Origin: JBBQTU01 sp038213005
Lineage (GTDB): Bacteria > Planctomycetota > Phycisphaerae > Tepidisphaerales > Tepidisphaeraceae
DNA length: 10,872 nt
Assembly: GCA_038213005.1 (NCBI GenBank)
Contig: JBBQTU010000148.1
Coordinates: 1-10,872 of the forward strand
Direction: 5' to 3'
Under the pieces are notes generated by a model. The model saw only the letters and a program-made list of their open reading frames with translations, had not been told where the DNA came from and did no database searches. The translations under genes were made by a program, and so were the position numbers. Of the stretch, positions 1 to 5,330 are shown one piece after another (within the stretch, counting starts at the first letter, position 1; each line of letters starts with the position of its first letter).

Positions 1-105
1 CACCCTGAATGAGCCCTGAAAGGGCGACACATCCTTTACCACCGTATTCGCTCCAACCACTCGCTGACGCACAACTTGCATCTGCCCGGAAAAACGGGCA
101 CGCCC
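1..105 (+). repeat. Right half of interspersed palindromic repeat (element A family), cut by window edge
   Basis: Positions 1-105 align without gaps to 3327-3431. The first 30 bases are identical and I count about 11 differences over 105, most of them at 31-40. The copy holds the small hairpin GCCC-TGAAA-GGGC near 13-25 and ends in TGCCCG-GAAAAA-CGGGCA (83-100) followed by CGCCC, the terminal inverted repeat of the full element at 3219-3434. The left half lies outside the window. It ends 2-3 bases before the ATG at 108, so open reading frames running through it are not evidence of coding. Confidence 0.85.
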
Positions 106-107
106 CG

Positions 108-1211
108 ATGAGCCCCGATAGCCCCAATGCTGACATTGCGGCTACCATGTTGTTCATGATTCGCACCAGCCGCGTCGTCGACGAAGGGATCGCTCAGGGA
201 TTGCACTTGGGCGCGCAGGTATATGTCTCGATCGGTGCTAATCCCGCGATCGACCTGGGCATCGGGCACGCGTCCAGTGGCGTCCCGATGCACAGCGACA
301 TGGTGATGCTCTACCTGTCCAGCGGAAAGCCGCTGGCGGCGGTGGTGGCCGGGCAACTGATCGAAGAGGGGATGCTGAACCTCGACACCCCCGTCAGGCA
401 ACTCATCCCGGCCTTCGCCGGCGGTGGCAAGGACGCGATCACGGTTCGGCATCTACTGAACCACACGGCGGGACTCAATAAGAGCCTTGGATCCAGTTGG
501 GAGATCTTCGACTGGGACGCGTCGGTGGCCAGGGTGTGTTCGTATGAGCTGCCGCCCACGTGGCAGGTCGGAAAAACGGGCGGATACGATCCCGGGGCGT
601 CCTGGCTGATCCTGGGCGAGATACTGCAGCGCATCACCGGCACGGCGTTCGGGCCGCTCATGCGACGCCGCCTGTTTGAGGTGCTGGGCATGCCTGGGAT
701 CGCCTACGCATGGTCGCCGGACGAAGCCCTGGCGATGAAGGACCGCACTTCGCCGTTGTATGACACGCGGACCGACCCACCGAGCCGGTTTCCATGGAGC
801 GATCGGCAGCGCGTCCACCCGCCGCTGCCGGGGGCCAGCGCCCGCGGCTCTGCGCGGCAACTCGGGCGGTTCTACGAGGCGCTGATGGACGGGGAGATTC
901 TCTCTGCGGCGACGCTTTCGCTGCTGTCGTCCCCGTCCCGCGGGAGCGTGTACGACCAGACCTTCCGGCGGGAGATGGACTGGGGCCTGGGATTCCTGGT
1001 GGACAACGGTCCGGACGCCCCTTACGGCGCCGGGGTGCTGACCCGGCCGGGGGTTTTCGGGCATGGTGGGCAGCAATCCTCGCTGGCGTTCTGCGACCCG
1101 TCCCGTCGCCTGGTCTTCGTCGCCATCTTCAACGGCCTGTGCGGCGAGGTCCGTCACCACAAGCGGCTGCAGGCCCTGTTGCAGGCGGTGAAGGAAGACC
1201 TGGAACTGTAG
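108..1211 (+). CDS. Beta-lactamase-fold serine hydrolase (class C / esterase-like)
   Basis: The predicted 367-residue protein has the layout of the serine beta-lactamase/esterase superfamily. The nucleophile motif SxxK is S71-S-G-K74, in the usual context of a helix then 'AGQLIEEGMLNLDTPV'. The second motif, normally YxN, is Y160-D-P, so the Asn is replaced by Pro; the following 'SWLILGEILQRITG' fits the family. The KTG-equivalent is H319-G-G in 'FGHGGQ'. No signal peptide is visible, so it is probably cytoplasmic. Such proteins usually hydrolyse esters, amides or lactones; the substrate cannot be told from sequence. The frame is open back to position 9, but that part is repeat sequence. I therefore place the start at ATG 108, with ATG 147 as the alternative. 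Neither has a clear Shine-Dalgarno sequence. It converges on the SH3-domain gene. Confidence 0.85.
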   Translation: MSPDSPNADIAATMLFMIRTSRVVDEGIAQGLHLGAQVYVSIGANPAIDLGIGHASSGVPMHSDMVMLYLSSGKPLAAVVAGQLIEEGMLNLDTPVRQLIPAFAGGGKDAITVRHLLNHTAGLNKSLGSSWEIFDWDASVARVCSYELPPTWQVGKTGGYDPGASWLILGEILQRITGTAFGPLMRRRLFEVLGMPGIAYAWSPDEALAMKDRTSPLYDTRTDPPSRFPWSDRQRVHPPLPGASARGSARQLGRFYEALMDGEILSAATLSLLSSPSRGSVYDQTFRREMDWGLGFLVDNGPDAPYGAGVLTRPGVFGHGGQQSSLAFCDPSRRLVFVAIFNGLCGEVRHHKRLQALLQAVKEDLEL

Positions 1212-1220
1212 CAACGCTCT

Positions 1221-1404
1221 GCCGCTCCGGAGGGGCGGAAGATCGTAGCCCACGTCGTGAGACGTGGGAACTGCGGCCGGAAAACAAGCAAGCCCCGTAG
1301 GGGCGAAAGAGTCTCTTTCGCCCCTGCGGGGCTGCCTCCCACAACAACAATTCTCTACCGATGACTTACGTCATGGGCTACGCTCTGCGCCCCTCCGGCG
1401 CTGG
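1221..1404. repeat. Element C: quasi-palindromic BIME-like repeat between convergent genes
   Basis: The element is symmetric about 1312. Its outer ends share CCGGAGGGGCG (1227-1237, inverted at 1388-1398) and CGTAGCCCA (1244-1252, inverted at 1374-1382). Just inside each end is a hairpin led by GTAG: CCCACGTC-GTGA-GACGTGGG (1249-1268) on the plus strand, and ATGAC-GTAA-GTCAT (1361-1374) read on the minus strand. Both loops fit GNRA. The centre is a 43-bp palindrome (1291-1333): two 21-bp arms around T1312 with one mismatch that would be G-U in RNA. GTAG plus hairpin, in inverted pairs, is the known form of REP/BIME repeats. It fills the gap between two stop codons and may also act as a bidirectional terminator, although no T-run follows. 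Confidence 0.75.
1291..1333. terminator. Central 43-bp palindrome; possible bidirectional terminator
   Basis: Left arm 1291-1311 (starts AGCCCCGTAGGGGCG) and right arm 1313-1333 (ends CGCCCCTGCGGGGCT) are reverse complements apart from one position. The hairpin lies between genes ending at 1211 (plus) and 1414 (minus). The arms contain smaller palindromes (GCCCC-GTA-GGGGC), so a cruciform or branched fold is also possible. There is no U-tract, so the terminator role is inferred from position only. Confidence 0.45.
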
Positions 1405-1413
1405 CCTGCCCGC

Positions 1414-2844
1414 TTACTTGGCCGGTGCTGCCGGCTGGGTTGTGCCCTGGACTTCCTCAGAGCGCCCCTTCATGGCGCTGGCGGGGTAGTACAGCGCGGT
1501 GGAGCCACCGGGGCGCATCACGCGCGACGAGTCGACCGCTTCCATGACCATCGGCGAGATCACCTTCACGCTGAGCTGCTGGTCGGACACCACTTCACCG
1601 CGGACGCCGACGTATTTGCCGATCATCGTGGTCTGGGCCGGATCGCTGGTGCGGATGTAGACGACGGTCTGACCGTCGGACGGGTCCACCAGGCGATACA
1701 GCGCCTGGCCGCCCTGCTGGATGCTGGAGGTATCGAGCTGCCCGACGGCCGTGTAGACGGTCACGCCGGTCTGCTTGATGCGGGTTTCGATCTGGCGGCG
1801 CTGATTCTCGTAGTCGGCCTGCTTGGCGCGGAAGTCGGTGGCGTTCTTGCGGGCCGTGGTGAGTTCGGCCTGCTGCCCTTCAAGCACCTTGATCGCCGCA
1901 GCACGACGGTCGGCCGCGCGGCGGACGCTGATCGCCGCATCCTCGCGGGCCGCGAGGGCTTCAAACGACTGGCGAAGCTCGCCCAGCGGGCGCTCGCCGA
2001 TCGGCTGCTTCAAAACGGCATCATAGTCGGCATTGAGCTTGGCGAGTTCGGCACTGGCCTTGCCAATCGGGGGCAAGGCGGCTTCCTGCCCGGGAGTGGC
2101 CGGGACAGTCGGCACCAGCTCGGGGGTATCGCCCCATGGCCCGCCGGCGGCGGCATCGCCGGTCAGCGGGCGGATCAGCGGCGTAATCCCGGTTGTTCCA
2201 TGGCTCACCGCGGGTGCTGCCGGTGGCTCGGTCTCCTGGGCCGTCGCCTGGCGGACAGGATCGACAAACTTCTTGTGGACATACAGGTAAGCGCCTTCGG
2301 GCGGGGCGATCTTAAAGAATTCCTCGGCGTCGCCGATGATCGTCACCTTGTCGTCGGTGTTCAGCTTCAACTGCTCCTGCACCTTGAGCTGGTTCATCGT
2401 GCTGCCGGCGAGGATGCGGACATTGGTGCCGGTGACGACGCCAACATTGCTGCCAGGCTCCTGGCGCACGAATTTCTTGGAGATGTAGGAGAGGCTCCCC
2501 TTGGGGGGCACGATCTTGAGCCAGTCGAACTTGCTGCCCACCACCACCACGCGATCGCCCTTGTTGAGCTGAGCGGTGGGATAGTAGCTCTCGGCCGGCC
2601 CGCTGCGGACGTTCACGCCGCTGCCGTTGACGGTCCCGACAAAGCTGTAGCGGGCATTGGGGACCTCCTCGGTCCCGGGTGCGCCCGCGGTGACGGCCGG
2701 CACTGCCGGCGTCGCCGACAGTTCAGGGACGACCGCGTCCGGCGCGGCGACGGGCTGCGTCGTCTGCGCACACAGCGCGCCGATGAAAACGAGATTCACG
2801 GACAGACCCAGCGAGATCTTCGCGATTGTTCCGCGTGCAAGCAT
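1414..2844 (-). CDS. Secreted protein with two bacterial SH3 domains and a coiled coil
   Basis: This is a 476-residue protein. Residues 1-26 form a signal peptide ending near 'IGALCA-Q'; the residue before Cys does not fit a lipobox. A Pro/Ala-rich linker follows (29-62). SH3-type domain 1 spans about 66-126, with the typical 'VNVRSGP' turn at 77-83, and domain 2 about 136-195 ('TNVRILAGS'). A second Pro-rich linker (205-260) leads to a charged helical region, probably coiled coil (262-357). The C-terminal 365-440 is beta-rich ('IGKYVGVRGEV', 'LSVKVIS') and could be an OB-like fold. Bacterial SH3 domains commonly bind cell-wall peptides, so a role in the envelope is inferred; no catalytic domain is seen. 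The start is ATG 2844, with AAGGAG (2851-2856) six bases upstream. Confidence 0.85.
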   Translation of the reverse strand: MLARGTIAKISLGLSVNLVFIGALCAQTTQPVAAPDAVVPELSATPAVPAVTAGAPGTEEVPNARYSFVGTVNGSGVNVRSGPAESYYPTAQLNKGDRVVVVGSKFDWLKIVPPKGSLSYISKKFVRQEPGSNVGVVTGTNVRILAGSTMNQLKVQEQLKLNTDDKVTIIGDAEEFFKIAPPEGAYLYVHKKFVDPVRQATAQETEPPAAPAVSHGTTGITPLIRPLTGDAAAGGPWGDTPELVPTVPATPGQEAALPPIGKASAELAKLNADYDAVLKQPIGERPLGELRQSFEALAAREDAAISVRRAADRRAAAIKVLEGQQAELTTARKNATDFRAKQADYENQRRQIETRIKQTGVTVYTAVGQLDTSSIQQGGQALYRLVDPSDGQTVVYIRTSDPAQTTMIGKYVGVRGEVVSDQQLSVKVISPMVMEAVDSSRVMRPGGSTALYYPASAMKGRSEEVQGTTQPAAPAK

Positions 2845-2959
2845 GAGAGACTCCTTCGGTTCCTTCTACAGACAAACGGCCAGCCAGCATATCGCGGGAG
2901 GCCTTACCTGTCATGATCCATCACCCGGCATTGTACTGCAAGAGGCCGCCAGCACTACA

Positions 2960-2971
2960 GCGCAGCGGAGG
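2960..2971 (+). repeat. Left copy of 12-bp direct repeat flanking element B
   Basis: GCGCAGCGGAGG here is repeated exactly at 3185-3196, on the far side of element B. This resembles a target-site duplication. The last two bases (GG) also belong to the element end, so the boundary is uncertain by about two bases. Confidence 0.65.
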
Positions 2972-3183
2972 TGCAGGACATTTCAGGCGGAGGAGTGCGG
3001 TAAGCTTCTTACCGCTTTACCGAGGCGAGCTTCTCGCCGGGAGGGCGGTGCAGCAGCGTAGGGCATGCATTGTCACCAACTGCGTCCCACAAGGTGCCGA
3101 TGTATTCCTGCCGCCGACAAGGTCGGCTCGTCAAAGCTGCGAGAAGCTCGCAGCACTCCAGATCGCCTGGAACGTCCTGCACC
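2970..3183. repeat. Element B: inverted pair of hairpin arrays with terminal inverted repeats
   Basis: The ends are inverted repeats beginning GGTGCAGGAC (left 2970-2979; right as GTCCTGCACC to 3183), continuing with TT(T/C)CAGGCG and GGAGTGC. Inside, each arm carries the same two hairpins in mirror order. The left arm has GCGGTAAG-CTT-CTTACCGC (2997-3015) then GGCGAG-CTT-CTCGCC (3024-3038). The right arm, read inverted, has GCTGCGAG-CTT-CTCGCAGC (3136-3154) then GCCGAC-CTT-GTCGGC (3113-3127). The spacer between hairpins is CTTTACCGA or CTTTGACGA counting the last stem base. Both outer hairpins are preceded by GGAG plus T. All stems are perfect. No convincing reading frame is present. This is a BIME- or MITE-like non-coding element. 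Confidence 0.8.
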
Positions 3184-3184
3184 C

Positions 3185-3196
3185 GCGCAGCGGAGG
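3185..3196 (+). repeat. Right copy of 12-bp direct repeat flanking element B
   Basis: Exact copy of the repeat at 2960-2971 (GCGCAGCGGAGG), in direct orientation, immediately beyond the right terminal inverted repeat of element B. Confidence 0.65.
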
Positions 3197-3205
3197 CGTC
3201 TTGCC

Positions 3206-3218
3206 AAACCGGTCGTCT
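3206..3218 (+). repeat. Left copy of 13-bp direct repeat flanking element A
   Basis: AAACCGGTCGTCT here recurs exactly at 3435-3447. The two copies bracket element A closely, as a target-site duplication would. Confidence 0.7.
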
Positions 3219-3434
3219 GGCCTTGGGCGTGCCCATTTTTCCGGGCACGCGATTTCTTAGCCCCAACGGGGCGGCATTCGTAAGCCCAGGGTAAGCGTAC
3301 TCGCGCAGCCCTGGGTAAGAACCTTTCACCCTGAATGAGCCCTGAAAGGGCGACACCTTTGTCAGCACCGTATTCGCTCCAACCACCCGCTGACGCGCGA
3401 CTTACATCTGCCCGAAAAAACGGGCACGCCCCCA
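3219..3434. repeat. Element A: MITE-like repeat with 23-bp terminal inverted repeats
   Basis: The terminal inverted repeats are 3225-3247 (starts GGGCGTGCCCATTTTTCCGG) and 3409-3431 (ends CGGGCACGCCC). They match at 21 of 23 positions when one is inverted, and each is itself a hairpin. Internal hairpins are GCCCC-AAC-GGGGC (3260-3272), CCCAGGG/CCCTGGG (3285-3291 with 3309-3315) and GCCC-TGAAA-GGGC (3339-3351). The last competes with pairing of CCTTTCA (3322-3328) to TGAAAGG (3343-3349). The right half is repeated at 1-105. Exact 13-bp direct repeats flank the unit. No transposase is encoded; it would need one in trans. Confidence 0.8.
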
Positions 3435-3447
3435 AAACCGGTCGTCT
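3435..3447 (+). repeat. Right copy of 13-bp direct repeat flanking element A
   Basis: Exact copy of 3206-3218 (AAACCGGTCGTCT) just outside the right terminal inverted repeat of element A. Confidence 0.7.
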
Positions 3448-3459
3448 CACCCTGATGGG

Positions 3460-3490
3460 TTGACCGCCGCAATTGACCGCCGCAATTGAC
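3460..3490 (+). repeat. 13-bp tandem repeat, 2.4 copies, running into a promoter
   Basis: The unit TTGACCGCCGCAA starts at 3460 and 3473, and a third TTGAC starts at 3486, where it forms the -35 box of the lipoprotein promoter. The period is exactly 13 bp. It could be slippage or a tandem protein-binding site; the sequence does not decide. Confidence 0.7.
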
Positions 3491-3514
3491 ACCCTCTGCC
3501 CCGGGTTCTACATT
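3486..3514 (+). promoter_or_regulatory. Sigma70-type promoter giving a probable leaderless mRNA
   Basis: The -35 is a perfect TTGACA (3486-3491), the spacer is 17 bp and the -10 is TACATT (3509-3514, 4 of 6 to consensus). Transcription would start about seven bases on, near 3520-3522, which coincides with the ATG at 3522. No Shine-Dalgarno sequence precedes that ATG, in keeping with a leaderless message. Confidence 0.6.
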
Positions 3515-3521
3515 CTCCGAC

Positions 3522-4073
3522 ATGCGGAGACTTGCCCTGATTCTGGTGGCCGTCGTGTTTGCCGGGTGCGCAACCAGGCAACCGATCATTGATCAACCAC
3601 AGCAGGAACCCTCGATGTTCCGCGCAACGTCGATGCGTCTGCATCCCGTGTTCACGCAGATCCGCAGTTGGAGCGGCGGCACGACTCCTGACGGCATTGA
3701 GGCCATGATCGAGTTCCAGGACCAGTTTGGCGAGCCGGCCAAGGCGTCCGGTGACGTCGTCTTTGAGCTCTTCCAGTACCGCACAGGCTATCCCGATCCG
3801 CGCGGCACGCGCGTCCTCAGCCCGTGGGTGGCGACTTTGGACACGGTCGCCGCGCAACGAGTCCACTGGAATCGCGCGGGTCGGACCTATGGTTTCCAAC
3901 TGGCCTACCCGGAGATCAGCCCCAGGACCACCTACGTGCTGACCGCGACGTTTGAACTCACCGGCGGCGGGCGATTCTTTGACCGGATTATCCTCGAGCC
4001 GGCCGGCAAGAACGCCGAAGCCCCGGCCACCCGCCCGGCCACCCAGCCCGGCGTCCCCAGCCCGGCGCCCTGA
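3522..4073 (+). CDS. Putative lipoprotein of unknown function
   Basis: This 183-residue protein begins with a short lipoprotein-type signal: basic MRR, a hydrophobic core, then F-A-G-C16. The Phe at -3 is a relaxed rather than canonical lipobox. Residues about 33-155 look like a compact beta-rich domain ('GIEAMIEFQDQFGEPAKASG', 'VVFELFQY', 'TYVLTATFEL'), perhaps an immunoglobulin-like sandwich with 'ASGDVVFELFQYR' as a strand. The tail (163-183) is Pro/Ala-rich and probably unstructured. I do not recognise a named family. Mature protein would be anchored to a membrane facing the periplasm. ATG 3522 is preferred over the in-frame TTG at 3486, because that TTG lies in the -35 box and the signal peptide starts at the ATG. 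It stands alone, with convergent genes downstream. Confidence 0.75.
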   Translation: MRRLALILVAVVFAGCATRQPIIDQPQQEPSMFRATSMRLHPVFTQIRSWSGGTTPDGIEAMIEFQDQFGEPAKASGDVVFELFQYRTGYPDPRGTRVLSPWVATLDTVAAQRVHWNRAGRTYGFQLAYPEISPRTTYVLTATFELTGGGRFFDRIILEPAGKNAEAPATRPATQPGVPSPAP

Positions 4074-4225
4074 TCGCGCCGACTGCCCGCTGCTCATTAA
4101 TGCGGTGCCCTCTCGCTGCTGCTGTGCATCGTCACGGTCGCGATCTTGGTGAGAAGTTGCGCCATTGGTGGTGTCCCCTATTCGCCTCCGAGCCGGCGGA
4201 AATCGTCGGCTCAGAGACGATCTGA
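4074..4225. other. Convergent intergenic gap with one stem-loop
   Basis: This separates the lipoprotein stop from the stop of the 60-residue minus-strand gene. It holds GAGCCGGCG / CGTCGGCTC (4190-4198 with 4204-4212, loop GAAAT, one non-Watson-Crick pair), placed just downstream of the minus-strand operon. No T-run follows, so a terminator role is only possible. I see no gene here. Confidence 0.4.
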
Positions 4226-4408
4226 TCAGGCATCGCTACGTCCTTTCTGTTGTGGCTCTCGGTTCTCCAATTCACGCGAAATATCGCATGGCGGCCAATG
4301 TGGGCAGACGGGATCGAAGTCGAGGAACACCTCGACAGGTTCTCGCACCAGCATCATGCGGCCGTCTTCAATTATCCACCGCTGTGCGTCTGATACTTTC
4401 ATCCACAT
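4226..4408 (-). CDS. Small 60-residue protein, translationally coupled to the upstream gene
   Basis: It encodes 60 residues with no recognised family. Visible traits are an amphipathic N-terminus (MWMKVSDAQRWIIEDGRMML), an acidic/hydrophobic 'VEVFLDFDP', a short cysteine pair in 'VCPHWPPCD' and a charged tail. The Cys pair with a nearby His could bind metal, but this is a guess. Its ATG (4408) lies inside the end of the preceding gene, which stops at 4401-4399. A second ATG at 4402 forms a classic ATGA overlap with that stop. GAGAGG about seven bases before 4408 could serve as ribosome binding site. The overlap, strand and codon pattern support a real last gene of the hpf/rnk operon. Confidence 0.55.
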   Translation of the reverse strand: MWMKVSDAQRWIIEDGRMMLVREPVEVFLDFDPVCPHWPPCDISRELENREPQQKGRSDA

Positions 4409-5265
4409 GACACGACCTCTCTTTCGTTCAAGCGGCCAGCCGTTTCTTCGACGCCGTTATCATTTTGATACTCGGTCCAAACTTCGTCCGGGATGAACCG
4501 CGTCAGTTCCATTGACTCTACATCACGTTCGGGCTGCCAGTTCTCGGCGATCCAGAGCCCCACGGTCTGCACAGGGATGTTCCAGCGGCGCAACTGATCG
4601 ACGATCTGCTGGACGCGCTCACGTTCGGCCTGCACCGCCGTCGAGTCGTCGCCAGCGCCGGTCCGGCCCACGACGACGATGAGTTGCGGGCGGCACAATA
4701 GCGACAGCGCCAACCGCTCGCGCAGTGCCTGAGCCAGACCCGAGCCGGCGGTGGCGGCCTGCCACAGCTTCGCCGGCAGGCTGATCCGGGACATCTGCTC
4801 AACGCCATGCCTGGCCTTCAACCAGGGGACCAGCGCGAGTCGGCGCGGCAGGCCGCCTCGTTCGATGACCACGGCCAGCCGAGGCCCTGAGCGAAGGGCC
4901 GAAGGTTGCGGCAGTGGCTGACCGTTGCGCGGGGCGTTCGTGGTGCCGGAGCGAAGGTGGCAAGGAGCCAGCCGTCGCATTTGTCCGGCCATCGCCTGTT
5001 CCAGCCGCGCCGCCGCGATGTCGATCGCGACGCAGGGGTCTGTTTCCCAGTGGCGGACGGTCACGATGCCGATGCCGCGCACCCAGGCGTCCAGACGGCA
5101 GGCGAGGTTTGCCGGATCCAGACCATCCCGGTGATCCACCAGCCACATGCCCACCCAGGCCACTGGGCGCGCCGCACGCCGCACGGCCTGCCACATGCGG
5201 ATTTCGGCGTACTCTCGCAACTCGCTCGGAATCGCCATATTGATGGCGTGGATGTCCATTCGCAT
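4399..5265 (-). CDS. HPF-like domain fused to a degenerate beta-carbonic-anhydrase-like domain
   Basis: The protein has 288 residues. Residues 3-99 follow the ribosome hibernation factor (HPF/RaiA, S30EA) pattern: strand 'MDIHAINM', helix 'SELREYAEIRMWQAV', strands around 35-70, then helix 'AIDIAAARLEQAMAGQMRR'. After a linker (100-127), residues 128-250 resemble small beta-carbonic-anhydrase-like proteins: 'LAVVIERGGLPRRL' where CxDxR is expected, 'LVPWLKARHGVEQMSRISLP', then 'LIVVVGRTGAGDD' where H-H-D-C is expected, and 'VQQIVDQLRRWNIPVQTVGL'. All expected zinc ligands are replaced, so catalysis is unlikely. The C-terminal similarity is from memory of the family and needs a profile search. 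ATG 5265 has AAAGGAG (5271-5277) five bases upstream. The leader closely resembles that of the first hpf gene. Confidence 0.7.
   Translation of the reverse strand: MRMDIHAINMAIPSELREYAEIRMWQAVRRAARPVAWVGMWLVDHRDGLDPANLACRLDAWVRGIGIVTVRHWETDPCVAIDIAAARLEQAMAGQMRRLAPCHLRSGTTNAPRNGQPLPQPSALRSGPRLAVVIERGGLPRRLALVPWLKARHGVEQMSRISLPAKLWQAATAGSGLAQALRERLALSLLCRPQLIVVVGRTGAGDDSTAVQAERERVQQIVDQLRRWNIPVQTVGLWIAENWQPERDVESMELTRFIPDEVWTEYQNDNGVEETAGRLNEREVVSCG
4881..4902. repeat. Small palindrome inside the domain linker of the HPF fusion gene
   Basis: GGCCCT (4883-4888) and AGGGCC (4895-4900) are inverted around GAGCGA, flanked by GA on both outer sides. On the minus strand it encodes 'PSALRSGP' in the linker between the two domains. 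Short palindromes of this GGCCCTTCGCTCAGGGCC type are, as I recall, widespread in environmental genomes, so an inserted intragenic repeat is possible. Confidence 0.5.
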
Positions 5266-5330
5266 GGGGACTCCTTTCTCGGAAGTTCGTCCTTCGAGGT
5301 CTCGTATGGGTTTCTGTATCCAACGTGCGG

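Noticed and set aside
9..107. Extension of the serine hydrolase to ATG 9
   Set aside because: These 99 bases are an interspersed repeat also present at 3327-3431, where no such gene follows.
453..1253. Minus-strand open frame of 266 codons
   Set aside because: Antisense to the serine hydrolase, with Arg/Pro-rich low-information translation typical of GC-rich shadow frames.
1264..2916. Plus-strand open frame of 550 codons
   Set aside because: It is the reverse-strand shadow of the SH3-domain gene. That gene has a signal peptide, two recognisable domains and a Shine-Dalgarno sequence; this frame has none and starts inside element C.
2997..3154. CRISPR array
   Set aside because: The repeated hairpins differ in sequence, are inverted relative to each other and have no regular spacers.
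3073..3492. Open frames across elements A and B on both strands
   Set aside because: The region is made of hairpins and inverted repeats, and the translations have no family pattern.
3486..3521. TTG 3486 as lipoprotein start
   Set aside because: It would place MTPSAPGSTFSD before the signal peptide, and it overlaps the TTGACA box.
4139..4145. GATCGCG (4072-4078) and CGCGATC (4139-4145) as a terminator
   Set aside because: The arms are 60 bases apart with no further pairing and no T-run.
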